Below, in pieces: positions 17,966-26,877 of a stretch of DNA of 50,926 nt. The notes beneath the pieces were generated by a model, which was not told the DNA's origin, did not search any database, and worked only from the letters and a program-made list of their open reading frames with translations. Within the stretch, counting starts at the first letter, position 1. Every line of letters begins with the position of its first letter. Source of the stretch: Pseudomonas rhodesiae. Lineage in GTDB: Bacteria; Pseudomonadota; Gammaproteobacteria; Pseudomonadales; Pseudomonadaceae. The DNA lies in the NCBI RefSeq assembly GCF_007858255.1, contig NZ_VFEU01000034.1, positions 1-50,926 on the forward strand, read 5' to 3'. A program made the translations under genes and the position numbers.

Positions 17966-19102
17966 ATGAATCAGGTCAAACAGCTGTTCACCCGCTACAA
18001 AATGCTCGCCCTGGTGATTGCCGTGGCGGTGATCTGGCTGTTTTTCAGCTGGCAGACCGAGGGCGGCTTCCTCACGCCGCGTAACCTGTCCAACCTGCTG
18101 CGGCAGATGTCCATCACCGGCATCCTGGCCTGCGGCATGGTGCTGGTGATTATCAGCGGCGAGATCGACTTGTCGGTGGGCTCATTGCTGGGGTTGCTGG
18201 GAGGGCTGGCGGCGATCCTGGACGTGGTCTACCACATTCCGCTGCTGGCTAATTTGAGCCTGGTGGCGCTGTGCGGCCTGATGATCGGCCTGGCCAACGG
18301 TTACATGACGGCGTACCTGCGCATCCCGTCGTTCATTGTCGGCTTGGGCGGCATGCTGGCGTTTCGCGGGGTTCTGCTGGGGATCACCGGCGGTACCACC
18401 ATCGCGCCAGTGTCGCCATCGCTGGTGTATGTGGGCCAGGGCTATCTGCCGCATACCGTGGGGGTTGGGCTGGGGCTTTTGCTGTTTGCCCTCACACTCT
18501 TCTTGACCTGGAAACAACGACGCAACCGCGCACTGCATGGGCTGGCCGCGCACTCATTGATGCGCGACGTGCTGCGGGTGGTGGTGATCGGCGCAGTGCT
18601 GGCCGGGTTCGTTACCACCCTCAACAGCTACGACGGCATCCCCGTGCCGGTGTTGCTGTTACTGGCGCTGCTCGGCGTATTCAGCTATGTCACCAGCCAG
18701 ACCGTATTCGGCCGCCGCGTGTATGCGGTGGGCAGCAATATGGAAGCCACGCGGCTGTCGGGCATCGACGTGCAGGCGGTCAAACTGTGGATCTTCGGCA
18801 TCATGGGCGTCATGTGCGCCCTCGCCGGCCTGGTCAACACCGCACGTTTGGCGGCGGGTTCACCGTCGGCGGGCAATATGGGCGAACTGGACGCCATCGC
18901 CGCCTGCTTTATCGGCGGCACATCAATGCGCGGCGGCTCCGGCACGGTATATGGCGCATTGCTGGGGGCGCTGGTGATTACCAGCCTGGACAACGGCATG
19001 TCGATGCTGGACGTGGACAGTTACTGGCAGATGATTGTGAAAGGCAGCATTTTGGTGTTGGCGGTGTGGGTGGATGTGAGTACGCGGGCGGGTCGGCGCT
19101 GA
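17966..19102 (+). CDS. xylH: Xylose ABC transporter permease
   Basis: Inner-membrane permease of 378 residues with about ten hydrophobic segments, of the BPD_transp_2 family. Characteristic stretches are GMVLVIISGEIDLSVGSLLG and AVGSNMEATRLSGIDV. It starts directly after the xylG stop codon. It converges with the LysR gene, with one base between the two stop codons. Confidence 0.95.
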   Translation: MNQVKQLFTRYKMLALVIAVAVIWLFFSWQTEGGFLTPRNLSNLLRQMSITGILACGMVLVIISGEIDLSVGSLLGLLGGLAAILDVVYHIPLLANLSLVALCGLMIGLANGYMTAYLRIPSFIVGLGGMLAFRGVLLGITGGTTIAPVSPSLVYVGQGYLPHTVGVGLGLLLFALTLFLTWKQRRNRALHGLAAHSLMRDVLRVVVIGAVLAGFVTTLNSYDGIPVPVLLLLALLGVFSYVTSQTVFGRRVYAVGSNMEATRLSGIDVQAVKLWIFGIMGVMCALAGLVNTARLAAGSPSAGNMGELDAIAACFIGGTSMRGGSGTVYGALLGALVITSLDNGMSMLDVDSYWQMIVKGSILVLAVWVDVSTRAGRR

Positions 19103-19103
19103 A

Positions 19104-20027
19104 TCAAGCGCCAGAGCCCCGCACTTGGTCAATGAACTGATGTGCCTGGGCCTTGAGCCAATCAAACAAGCGGGCGATATCGCGCTCTGATTGTCGTCCA
19201 TTTCGACAAATGATGTAGTACGCCGCAGGGGACATCATGGTGGGGGCATTCAACGCAACCAGTTCACCGTCTTTCAATTGGTCATGCACCAGCGCCGTCC
19301 TGCCCAGCGCAATCCCGCCGCCTTTCACTGCCAGACTGATGGCCAGGCTGGAATCTGGAAAACGCGGCCCGTGGTGATACGGCGGTGCCTCCAGCCCGTG
19401 AAAGGCGAACCAGCTCTCCCATCCTGGGCATACCTGATCGTCGACTCGGTGAATCAGCGGGTACCGCGCGATGTCCTCCAGCGCAATCTCACCATTCACG
19501 CGTTTGAATTGCGGCGAACATACCGGGAACACCGCATCGCGCATCAGCAGTTCGACATGATGATCCGGGTAGTCACCATCACCCATCACCACAGCGACAT
19601 CGAACGGATGAACGCTTAAGGTAGCGCGACTGATGTCCACGCTGGTCAACACCAGATCAAGATTCAATGCAGCTTCGGCGTGAGCACCATGCATTCGTGG
19701 AATCAGCCAGGTTGCACACAGGGAGGAGGTACACGAGAGGTGAAGCGGCTGTGATTTACTCGGACTAAGCGACTGCAGCACCGCATCCAGCGCTTTGAAA
19801 AAGCTATCCGCCACCGGCAGTAAGGTCTCTCCCGCAGGCGTGAGCTTGACTCCCCGCGAATGCCGCTCGAACAACTGCACTCCCCACCATTCTTCCAGAC
19901 CTGCGATTTGATGGCTGATGGCGCTGGCTGTGAGATTCAACTCAGACGCAGCACGCGCGAAACTGCCGGTTTGCGCCGCGCTGACAAAGGCTTGAAGCAT
20001 AGGAGTGGGTGGCGGACGCTGGGCCAT
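19104..20027 (-). CDS. LysR-family regulator (GcvA-like)
   Basis: Regulator of about 307 residues. The N-terminal winged helix (MLQAFVSAAQTGSFARAASELNLTASAISHQI) is followed by a LysR substrate-binding domain (PLHLSCTSSLCATWLIPRM onward). The start at 20027 (MAQRPPPTP) shares one base with the stop of the upstream EamA gene (TGATG), so the two are translationally coupled. It likely regulates the dioxygenase/exporter pair upstream of it, although here it is the last gene of the set. Confidence 0.88.
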   Translation of the reverse strand: MAQRPPPTPMLQAFVSAAQTGSFARAASELNLTASAISHQIAGLEEWWGVQLFERHSRGVKLTPAGETLLPVADSFFKALDAVLQSLSPSKSQPLHLSCTSSLCATWLIPRMHGAHAEAALNLDLVLTSVDISRATLSVHPFDVAVVMGDGDYPDHHVELLMRDAVFPVCSPQFKRVNGEIALEDIARYPLIHRVDDQVCPGWESWFAFHGLEAPPYHHGPRFPDSSLAISLAVKGGGIALGRTALVHDQLKDGELVALNAPTMMSPAAYYIICRNGRQSERDIARLFDWLKAQAHQFIDQVRGSGA

Positions 20028-20875
20028 CAGGTGCTCACTTTGATCAGGACGATCCCGCAAACAATGACGAACGCCGACAGCATCCGTCGCCAGCCGAACC
20101 GCTCTCGGAAGAACAGCGCGGCAATGATGGCGCCGATGATAACACTCGTCTCCCGCAGCGCTGAGACCCTGGCCACCGCATCCAGCGACAGTGCAAACAG
20201 GACCAAACCGTAAGACGACACGTAGAAAACCCCGCCCATCGCACCCACTCGCCAGTGGCCGCGCACTGCCTGGATGAGCGCCGATCGCGCCTTGAAAAAC
20301 GCCAGCAGCGGGATCGGAATGCTCTGGAATACCGTGAGATAGATGATGTACTGCAGCACCGTCTCACTGGCTCTTACACCTTTGGCATCCACCACCGTGT
20401 AGGACGCGATGAACACCCCCGCACACACGGCCATCAGTATCGGCTTGAACATCTGCGCAGTCATCCCGCGTACAAACGCCAGGCTGATGATCCCTGCACA
20501 AATCAGCAGCACACCCGTCATCGACGGGAACGACAACTGTTCATGCAAAAGGACGTAGGAAAACAGCGCGACCAGCACTGGCGGCACGCCACGCATCACC
20601 GGGTACACCTGACCGAAGTCGCCGGTTTCATACGCCTTGATCAAAAATAATCGATACACCGTATTGAGCATCACCGAAATCAGCACATACACCCACACCT
20701 CCAGGTTGGGCACGTTGACCAACGGCAGCGCCGCCAGGCAAATCAGCAATGCCGTGCCATCGACCATGGCCAAGGTCATGAAACGGCTGCTGCCGGCACG
20801 GACAACGGCGTTCCAGGTGGCGTGCATGAAGGCGGAGATTAAGACCAGGGTGATGGCAATGCTGGCGTTATCCAT
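20027..20875 (-). CDS. EamA/DMT-family exporter
   Basis: Inner-membrane protein of 282 residues with ten hydrophobic segments in two EamA halves (ITLVLISAFMHATWNAVVRAG; later GGVFYVSSYGLVLFALSLDAVARVSALRETS). Many members of this superfamily export amino acids or small metabolites. It lies 52 bases downstream of the dioxygenase and overlaps the LysR gene by one base. Exporting the product of the dioxygenase is a reasonable but unproven role. Confidence 0.87.
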   Translation of the reverse strand: MDNASIAITLVLISAFMHATWNAVVRAGSSRFMTLAMVDGTALLICLAALPLVNVPNLEVWVYVLISVMLNTVYRLFLIKAYETGDFGQVYPVMRGVPPVLVALFSYVLLHEQLSFPSMTGVLLICAGIISLAFVRGMTAQMFKPILMAVCAGVFIASYTVVDAKGVRASETVLQYIIYLTVFQSIPIPLLAFFKARSALIQAVRGHWRVGAMGGVFYVSSYGLVLFALSLDAVARVSALRETSVIIGAIIAALFFRERFGWRRMLSAFVIVCGIVLIKVST

Positions 20876-20927
20876 GGGGGCTCGGCTTTTGGGTGGTATC
20901 GAGGGGGCGCGGCATACTTCACCGGCA

Positions 20928-21875
20928 TCATTGTTTGCGTAACCACATTCTCAACATGTAACGATTCAGGCTGCTTAAGGGCGCTTTATCATTAATTTCT
21001 GAGTGTGGAGTATGCTTATCAATGAAATGTGTTCGGGTATGGAGAAACTTATTGTCCGCTGAAATAAGCACCTGACCGGGCTCGAGCAATACACGATGCT
21101 GAACGGATGATTGGTCGAGTACTGCATCCAGAAAATCCAGCGCCCGAACCTGCGATAACGTTAACGGCACTTGTGCTTTAAGGTGAGCCGATTCGATATT
21201 CACGCGAAAGTACCTTATCAAAGGAATACCTTCTTGGGAAAAGCTCAGGATGGGCGCTTTAAATAAACACTCTTCTTCTGACATGCCCCTATTTTCAAAA
21301 TAGAAATCGCGCTTTAGTTCTTCGAGAACATCCGCAAATGCCATCAGCTCTGCATATACCGCGCTTGCGTCAATAAGAATGCTCTCACCGCCCAGAAGCG
21401 CTTTCTGTCCGCAAGCCAGAACCAGATAGTCGATCGGAAGCGGGTCGCTGACTCCATCGTTATGTATGTAGGCCCCCTGTCGGGTCTGATGGTACCTCCC
21501 ACCCTCCTCGATACTTTTGCCGCCCCGGTCATAAACCTCAATGATCTTATGACCAAGATGATTTTGCACCATTGGCCTACCGAGCGAAGAGCCAAAGGCC
21601 CACACCAGCGACTTGAAAGCTTCAAGGTTATCCGTCTTAAATCCATCAAGAATTAAAACATGGCTTCCATGCTCAATAATGTTTCGTATGGTGCGTAACT
21701 CTTCGCTAAGCGACCGAGAATAAAACGAACCATTGCAAGCAAAGTTTATATCGAGTCGATCGGCTTGGATTTTTGATTCAGATTTCAAGCTTATGCTCAG
21801 TAACTCATCAAATGCTGCATTTGAGAGTTGGACTTTAGATACTGCTTGTCGATAATTGCTGACATTTATGTTCAT
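20928..21875 (-). CDS. TauD/TfdA-like Fe(II)/2-oxoglutarate dioxygenase
   Basis: Cytoplasmic oxygenase of 315 residues. The iron-binding facial triad can be read as His138-x-Asp140 (YIHNDG) and distal His279 (ADNKFLHTRTHF), with a 2-oxoglutarate-type Arg in NRYMLRMWLR (305 or 309). The layout is that of clavaminate-synthase-like amino-acid hydroxylases and TauD. The substrate is unknown. The gene is clearly richer in A/T than its neighbours, which suggests recent transfer. AAAGGA precedes the ATG. It heads a minus-strand set with an EamA exporter and a LysR regulator. Confidence 0.8.
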   Translation of the reverse strand: MNINVSNYRQAVSKVQLSNAAFDELLSISLKSESKIQADRLDINFACNGSFYSRSLSEELRTIRNIIEHGSHVLILDGFKTDNLEAFKSLVWAFGSSLGRPMVQNHLGHKIIEVYDRGGKSIEEGGRYHQTRQGAYIHNDGVSDPLPIDYLVLACGQKALLGGESILIDASAVYAELMAFADVLEELKRDFYFENRGMSEEECLFKAPILSFSQEGIPLIRYFRVNIESAHLKAQVPLTLSQVRALDFLDAVLDQSSVQHRVLLEPGQVLISADNKFLHTRTHFIDKHTPHSEINDKAPLSSLNRYMLRMWLRKQ

Positions 21876-22120
21876 CGCAATCCTTTACGTAATTAAGTGG
21901 ACGCTGATATTTAACTAAGCCCACCGCACCTGCAAAAGCGAAACGTCATCAGCACTGCCATCAAATTCCATCATCGAAGACTTTTCCTACAGATATAAAC
22001 CTTCACACGCTCTTCGATGACATCGAGTCATGGTTTGTAAAGGGCCAGCAAGCCGCATCCCTTTTAATTGCAGGACGTTTCCTAGACAATCCTCGCCGCC
22101 TTGTGCCTGTTGGAATCGAT
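21876..22120. other. Gene-free stretch upstream of the dioxygenase
   Basis: No plausible gene on either strand. CATCGAAGA (21972-21980) and TCTTCGATG (22011-22019) form a 9-bp inverted repeat in the region that should hold the dioxygenase promoter; its role is unknown. The structured leader of the next gene begins just to the right. Confidence 0.5.
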
Positions 22121-22335
22121 GGCTAGTCTGCGGTCCGTCACTGCTCATCAGTGATCGGGTTTAGTCGCCCGGAATGCACAAGGCGCATGGTCACATGAAG
22201 TTTTATGGTGGCTGTGCGCAGGGCACCTTCGGGTGCGCCGGATTCCTTGTGGCCGGTCGACTAACCTGCGTACAGCCGCCACCTTTCGTTTAGTCGCGAC
22301 AGGTGCTGGCTCCTATTCACACAAGGAGCTTCACT
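22121..22335 (+). ncRNA. Structured, pseudoknot-capable leader of the DUF6124-type gene
   Basis: A 15-bp stem pairs 22207-22221 (GGTGGCTGTGCGCAG) with 22266-22280 (CTGCGTACAGCCGCC), with two G-U pairs. Inside it is a C(UUCG)G-capped hairpin (22223-22236, GCACC/GGGTGC). The loop segment CGACTAAC (22258-22265) can pair back with GTTTAGTCG at 22159-22167, outside the stem, forming a pseudoknot. An identical decamer GTTTAGTCGC recurs at 22288-22297 and could compete for the same segment. The coding start follows 38 bases after that copy. Similar leaders before such genes are familiar from Pseudomonas sequences, but I could not search. Confidence 0.6.
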
Positions 22336-22632
22336 ATGAACAAAGTCGTCCCCGATCCACCCTTCGATCCCGCCAAAGACCGCGCCGCCTTCAACCGCGC
22401 CATCGACCATTACCTACCGACCCAAGGCTTTCACTCCATCAACGAAGACCTGAGCTTCGAAGACGCCCTGCTCTACACCGCCAGTTTGCTCGATAGCGCA
22501 TCGGCGACGGCGTTGGATTGTGGCGAGCAACTGACGAGCCCAGAGCGAGCGAAAATCCTGGCAGTGTGGCACTTGCTTGAAATTGCCAAAACCACGGTAG
22601 ATCGCTCAATCAACTGCCTGAAACACGGTTAG
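22336..22632 (+). CDS. DUF6124/DUF3077-type small protein
   Basis: Protein of 98 residues starting MNKVVPDPPFDPAKDRAAF, with no signal peptide or membrane segment. The N-terminal PDPP motif, an Ala/Asp/Arg-rich helix and the C-terminal helical part (ALLYTASLLDSASATALDCGEQL, then ILAVWHLLEIAKTTVD) fit a Pseudomonas-specific family of unknown function. AAGGAG at 22323-22328 fixes the ATG at 22336. Its long structured leader suggests post-transcriptional control. Confidence 0.75.
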   Translation: MNKVVPDPPFDPAKDRAAFNRAIDHYLPTQGFHSINEDLSFEDALLYTASLLDSASATALDCGEQLTSPERAKILAVWHLLEIAKTTVDRSINCLKHG

Positions 22633-22636
22633 AAAA

Positions 22637-22725
22637 TGTGAGAGGGGGCTTGCCCCCGATAGCAGTGGGTCAGCTACACAGAAGCTGACTGATCCACCGC
22701 CATCGGGGGCAAGCCCCCTCTTACA
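22637..22725. repeat. REPIN between the DUF6124-type gene and levansucrase
   Basis: The tgtgagagggggcttgcccc-type left arm (22637-22660) and the catcgggggcaagccccctc-type right arm (22701-22725) flank a 40-base spacer. It lies between convergent genes and may end both transcripts. Confidence 0.8.
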
Positions 22726-22773
22726 GTCGGGTTGGTTTACACCTGATGAATCAGGCTGACCGTTGCGCTGCTG

Positions 22774-24024
22774 TCATTGGTCCAACACCACATCGCGCAT
22801 CGGCGGGATGTAACCGTAGTCATAAGCCTCCTGCACGAACGAACGATCACCCTTGAGCACAATCCTGACCGTCGGCGCTTCGGTGCCGCCGATGCGGTAG
22901 TCGCCGCCGGCGGTGGGCACGCTGTCGATAAACGATGTGACCAGGCCATTGGGCATCACGCAGTGCGAATAGGTCTGGAACGGCTGCGACGGCGGGTTGC
23001 CCAGAACCAGGCCCGAAGCGTTCATCGGTGTGTAGGGGCCGAACAGATGATCGCCGACAAACCCGTAGACCCCATCCGGGCCCGTTATGCCATCGGCATA
23101 GGTGAACTTGTGACTGATGGTAAACAGGTAGTACTTGTTGTCCTGAAACACGTAGTGCGGCCGCTCGGTCTGATCATTCACCCCGACGGCGGTGACCAGG
23201 GGCGGCAGGAGTTCCCATTCATCGCCATTGAGGTCCTTGGCCACCGCAAGGCCGATGCAACCCACCTGGTAACGGGCACCGCCCACATGTTCATGCCCTG
23301 GCGGCACCAGGCCCAGTTCGTTCGCGCCCACTTCGTGAGTGCCGCGCTCACCTGCTACGTTGCCTTCGAACACCATGTACAGCTTGCCGTCCTTGGGATC
23401 GATAAACGGGCTGGGGTCGCGGAAGTTCCATGTCGCGTTCTGCGCTTCGGTCTGGTAGTAGGTGCCATCGGCTTCGAACAGGGCCTTTACCTGAGTGAAA
23501 CCGCGCAGCTCGACACCGCTTTGGGAAGTGACCACCTGGCCTCGGACCTTGGCAATCGTCGCGCCCGGAGTGACGCAGGTGTAATACAGGTCGATGTCGC
23601 CGTTGTTATTGAGCAAGATCGGTGTACCTGCCCATTCACGCGTGGTCGGCGATACCCCTTCGGCCATCACGCGGCCGCCGAAGATCCAGTCTTTGCCGGT
23701 GCGCGAGTACCAGTAGCAGATGCGCGCATGACCATGGCGATCTTCCCAATCGCGCTTGATATCGTAGCGGCCATCGGCATTGATGAATTGCGGATCATGG
23801 GGGCGACGGTCGGCCGTCAGGGTGAAGATCACGGACCAGCCGTTAACCGAAACCACCGTGCCGTCCAGGGTGCGCAAGGGCATGGTGTCCCAGATAAACA
23901 CCGTGTCACTCATCACCGGGAAGTCGGCAGGCACCAGCGGTTGAGTCGTGGTGGGGTCATTTTCATTCACTTTGAGCGCATCTGCGCGTGTCCAGCGAGT
24001 GGGGATAATAGTGGCGTGTTTCAT
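22774..24024 (-). CDS. lsc: Levansucrase (GH68)
   Basis: Secreted fructosyltransferase making levan from sucrose. The 416-residue protein is closely similar to P. syringae levansucrases. The catalytic triad is visible: nucleophile Asp46 (VFIWDTMPL), transition-state Asp near 203 (NFRDPSPF) and general acid Glu near 287 (DQTERPHY). No signal peptide is present, as is usual for Pseudomonas and Zymomonas levansucrases. ATG 24024 (MKHATIIPTRW) has AAGGAC upstream. In-frame starts further up (24141) would add about 39 residues that do not look like the family. Confidence 0.95.
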   Translation of the reverse strand: MKHATIIPTRWTRADALKVNENDPTTTQPLVPADFPVMSDTVFIWDTMPLRTLDGTVVSVNGWSVIFTLTADRRPHDPQFINADGRYDIKRDWEDRHGHARICYWYSRTGKDWIFGGRVMAEGVSPTTREWAGTPILLNNNGDIDLYYTCVTPGATIAKVRGQVVTSQSGVELRGFTQVKALFEADGTYYQTEAQNATWNFRDPSPFIDPKDGKLYMVFEGNVAGERGTHEVGANELGLVPPGHEHVGGARYQVGCIGLAVAKDLNGDEWELLPPLVTAVGVNDQTERPHYVFQDNKYYLFTISHKFTYADGITGPDGVYGFVGDHLFGPYTPMNASGLVLGNPPSQPFQTYSHCVMPNGLVTSFIDSVPTAGGDYRIGGTEAPTVRIVLKGDRSFVQEAYDYGYIPPMRDVVLDQ

Positions 24025-24218
24025 GATGAAGTCCTTTTCATTGACGCTTGGATACGGCCCGTCATAGCGAGCCAGCGTATTGATTTGATCCATTGACCTA
24101 CACACAGTGCCCAGCGGGGCTGAAGTGTCCTTCCTGGACAATCAGCGCCTAAACACTGTGTTTATATACAGTATTCGGCATTCGCCTGGGCGTCAACTCT
24201 TGAGTGAAAATATCCAGA

Positions 24219-24247
24219 GGTGGGAGGGGTTTACCCCCTCCCACATT
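24219..24247 (-). terminator. REP-like hairpin behind mmsA
   Basis: On the minus strand TGGGAGGGG-gtaaa-CCCCTCCCA lies 17 bases after the mmsA stop. It resembles a degenerate REP and could end the mmsA transcript, though no T-run follows. Confidence 0.5.
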
Positions 24248-24263
24248 TACCCTCCCAACTATG

Positions 24264-25763
24264 TTATTTGGAAACCGGCATCGCAAACTCAGCACCCTGT
24301 TCGATGCTCTCCGACCAGCGCTGCATGATCGACTTCTGCTTGGTGTAGAAGCGCACGCCTTCAGTGCCGTAAGCATGCATGTCGCCGAACAGGCTCTTCT
24401 TCCAACCACCAAAGCCGTGCCAGGCCATCGGCACCGGGATCGGGACGTTGATGCCGACCATGCCCACTTCGATGCGTCGTGCAAATTCGCGGGCGATGTG
24501 GCCGTCGCGGGTGAAGCAGCTGACGCCGTTGCCGAACTCGTGGTCGTTAACCAGTTTTACCGCTTCGGCGAAGTCATTCACGCGCACGCAGGCCAGTACC
24601 GGGCCGAAGATTTCTTCGCGGTAGATGCTCATCTCTTTGGTCACGTGGTCGAACAGTGTCGCGCCGAGCCAGAAGCCGTTTTCCAGGCCCGGTTCGTTGG
24701 GCACGTAGTTGCGGCCGTCCAGCAGCAGTTGTGCGCCGGCTTGCACGCCTTGTTCGATGTAGCCGCTGATGCGTTCCAGGGCGGCGCGGGAGACGATGGG
24801 GCCCATTTCGGCTTTAAGGTCGCGGCCGTCGGTGATGCGCAGGTGCTTGGCGCGTTCGGTCAGGGCGGCGATGACTTTGTCACCCACATCGCCCACCAGC
24901 ACCGCCACGGAAATCGCCATGCAGCGTTCGCCGGCACTGCCGTAAGCGGCGCCCATCAAGGCGTCGACGGTTTTTTCGATGTCGGCGTCGGGCATTACCA
25001 CCATGTGGTTTTTCGCGCCGCCCAGGCCCTGCACGCGCTTACCGTGGCGCGCGCCGGTTTCGTAGATGTACTGCGCAATCGGTGTGGAGCCGACGAAGCT
25101 CACGGCCTTGACGTCCGGGTGTTCGATCAGTGCATCCACCGCTTCCTTGTCGCCTTGCACCACGTTGAATACGCCCTTGGGCAGGCCGGCTTCACGCAGC
25201 AGCTCGGCCATGAACAACGACGCACTCGGGTCGGTGGGGCTGGGTTTGAGGATGAAGGTGTTGCCCGCTGCAATGGCGATGGGGTACATCCACATCGGTA
25301 CCATCACCGGGAAGTTGAACGGCGTGACGCCCGCCACCACGCCCAGGGGTTGGCGCATAGTCCAGTTGTCCATGCCCCGGGAAACCTGGTCGGAATGCTC
25401 GCCCTTGAGCAGGTTGGGAATGCCGCAGGCGAATTCGAGGATATCGATGCCACGGTCGACTTCGCCCTGGGCGTCGGTGAACACCTTGCCGTGTTCGGCG
25501 ACGATGATCCGCGCCAGGTCGTCTTTACGTTCACGCAGCAGGTGCAGGTACTGGAACAGTACGCGGGCGCGGCGGATCGGCGGGGTGTCGGCCCAGCCGG
25601 CGAAAGCGGCCTGGGCGGCAGCGACGGCCTCGGACACAGTCTGGTGGCTGGCCAGCGCAACGCGGGCGGTTTTCTCGCCGGTGGCCGGGTTGTAGACATC
25701 CTGGTAGCGATCATCGCGGGAAACGCGCTGGTCGTTGATGTAGTGCTCAATGGTGTGGGTCAT
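24264..25763 (-). CDS. mmsA: CoA-acylating methylmalonate-semialdehyde dehydrogenase
   Basis: Cytoplasmic NAD-dependent enzyme of 499 residues converting (methyl)malonate semialdehyde to acetyl-CoA or propionyl-CoA. It functions in valine, beta-alanine or inositol breakdown. Aldehyde dehydrogenase landmarks are present: FNFPVMVPMWMYPIAIAAGN, the glycine motif VSFVGSTPIAQYIYETG, the catalytic Cys in SAGERCMAI (around 285) and EEIFGPVL. The MmsA-type motif GTPFNFP-like GVTPFNFPVMVP supports the CoA-acylating class. No mmsB or inositol genes are adjacent. It is divergent from a LysR regulator. Confidence 0.94.
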   Translation of the reverse strand: MTHTIEHYINDQRVSRDDRYQDVYNPATGEKTARVALASHQTVSEAVAAAQAAFAGWADTPPIRRARVLFQYLHLLRERKDDLARIIVAEHGKVFTDAQGEVDRGIDILEFACGIPNLLKGEHSDQVSRGMDNWTMRQPLGVVAGVTPFNFPVMVPMWMYPIAIAAGNTFILKPSPTDPSASLFMAELLREAGLPKGVFNVVQGDKEAVDALIEHPDVKAVSFVGSTPIAQYIYETGARHGKRVQGLGGAKNHMVVMPDADIEKTVDALMGAAYGSAGERCMAISVAVLVGDVGDKVIAALTERAKHLRITDGRDLKAEMGPIVSRAALERISGYIEQGVQAGAQLLLDGRNYVPNEPGLENGFWLGATLFDHVTKEMSIYREEIFGPVLACVRVNDFAEAVKLVNDHEFGNGVSCFTRDGHIAREFARRIEVGMVGINVPIPVPMAWHGFGGWKKSLFGDMHAYGTEGVRFYTKQKSIMQRWSESIEQGAEFAMPVSK

Positions 25764-25871
25764 GGCAGTCGATCCAGGTGGTTAGCGTTGGTACACACCT
25801 TAGGCTTTCGCTTTGTTCCTAACCAGAGCAGAATCCAGAACTTATTGTCCTTATAGGCGAACAATGTGGCC

Positions 25872-26810
25872 ATGGAAAAATCCGAGATCGAAGGCTTGTG
25901 GACCCACATACACTGGCTCTCCGTACTGGAAGAACACGGTACCTACACCGCCGCCGCCGCGCGTCTGGGGGTAAGTAAGTCGGCCGTAAGCCAGCGTATT
26001 TCCGACCTGGAAAAAGCCACCGGTACCCGCCTGGTGACGCGCACCACCCGCAGTGTGCGGCTGACCGATGCAGGGCGTTCATTGACCCGTGACGTGCGCA
26101 GTGCCTACGAACAGATTGCCCGCAGCTTTTCGTCGGTGCGCGACGCCGCAGGAGAGATCCGCGGCCTGGTGCGCCTCACCGCGCCAGTGGCATTTGCTCG
26201 CCAGCAATTGGTGCCGCACCTGTCGGGGTTCCTGCAGCAATACCCGCAGGTGCGTATCCAACTGGACGTGTCCGATGCCCTCAGTTCACTCGCCGCCGAA
26301 GGCTATGACCTGGCGGTACGTCATGGTTTTCAGGTGCCGGAAACCCATGTGGCCTGGAAGCTGTGCGACACCGGCTCGGTGCTGGTGGCCACCCGGGATT
26401 ATCTGCAACGCCACGGCGAACCGCGCGAGCCCGGCGAGCTGTCGGCGCACAACTGCCTGTTCTACCCGCGCGGTGCCGACCAACCGGCCTGGACCTTCGA
26501 ACGCAACCACAAAAACGTCGAACGCATCACCGTGCCCATCGCCGGCAGCTTCGCCACCAACAACAGCGAAGCCTTGCGCGATGCGGCCCTGCACCACCTG
26601 GGCATCGCCCTGCTCCCTGACTTCAGCGCCCACGCCGCCCTGGCCAGCGGCAAACTGGTACAGGTACTCAAGGGCTGGACGCTCAAGGGCGCGTTTGCCG
26701 ATGAGATCTATTTGATCCGCCCGTACTCACCCCATGTGCCCAAGTCGGTAAGTGCGCTGGTGGGGTATCTGAAAGACAGGCTATCCGGTGGGTTTGCATT
26801 CAAAGGGTAA
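25872..26810 (+). CDS. LysR-family regulator next to mmsA
   Basis: Regulator of 312 residues (start MEKSEIEGLW; an in-frame GTG two codons earlier is possible). The helix-turn-helix GTYTAAAARLGVSKSAVSQRIS is followed by a CrgA/DmlR-type effector domain (GLVRLTAPVAFARQQLVPHL). It is divergent from mmsA over about 108 bases containing TTGTCC...GAACAA near 25841-25864, a possible LysR-type site. Regulation of mmsA is inferred from the arrangement only. Confidence 0.88.
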   Translation: MEKSEIEGLWTHIHWLSVLEEHGTYTAAAARLGVSKSAVSQRISDLEKATGTRLVTRTTRSVRLTDAGRSLTRDVRSAYEQIARSFSSVRDAAGEIRGLVRLTAPVAFARQQLVPHLSGFLQQYPQVRIQLDVSDALSSLAAEGYDLAVRHGFQVPETHVAWKLCDTGSVLVATRDYLQRHGEPREPGELSAHNCLFYPRGADQPAWTFERNHKNVERITVPIAGSFATNNSEALRDAALHHLGIALLPDFSAHAALASGKLVQVLKGWTLKGAFADEIYLIRPYSPHVPKSVSALVGYLKDRLSGGFAFKG

Positions 26811-26839
26811 AACTTATCCGTTGCCAGAAAGAACTAAAA

Positions 26840-26852
26840 GTCCATAATGGAC
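26840..26852. promoter_or_regulatory. Candidate DauR operator before dauB
   Basis: GTCCA-TAA-TGGAC is a perfect palindrome 25 bases before the dauB ATG, within the context AAAA...AAAT. The same motif (AAAAGTCCA-N2-ATGGA) occurs in the promoter of the arginine-type binding protein at 31049-31061. Confidence 0.55.
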
Positions 26853-26877
26853 AAATTAGTTTACGTCGGAGACACCC

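Noticed and set aside
22121..22335. Integron attC site (GTTTAGT...GACTAAC resembles core sites)
   Set aside because: The heptamers do not fit RYYYAAC / GTTRRRY, and no integrase or cassette series is present. A structured leader explains the pairing better.
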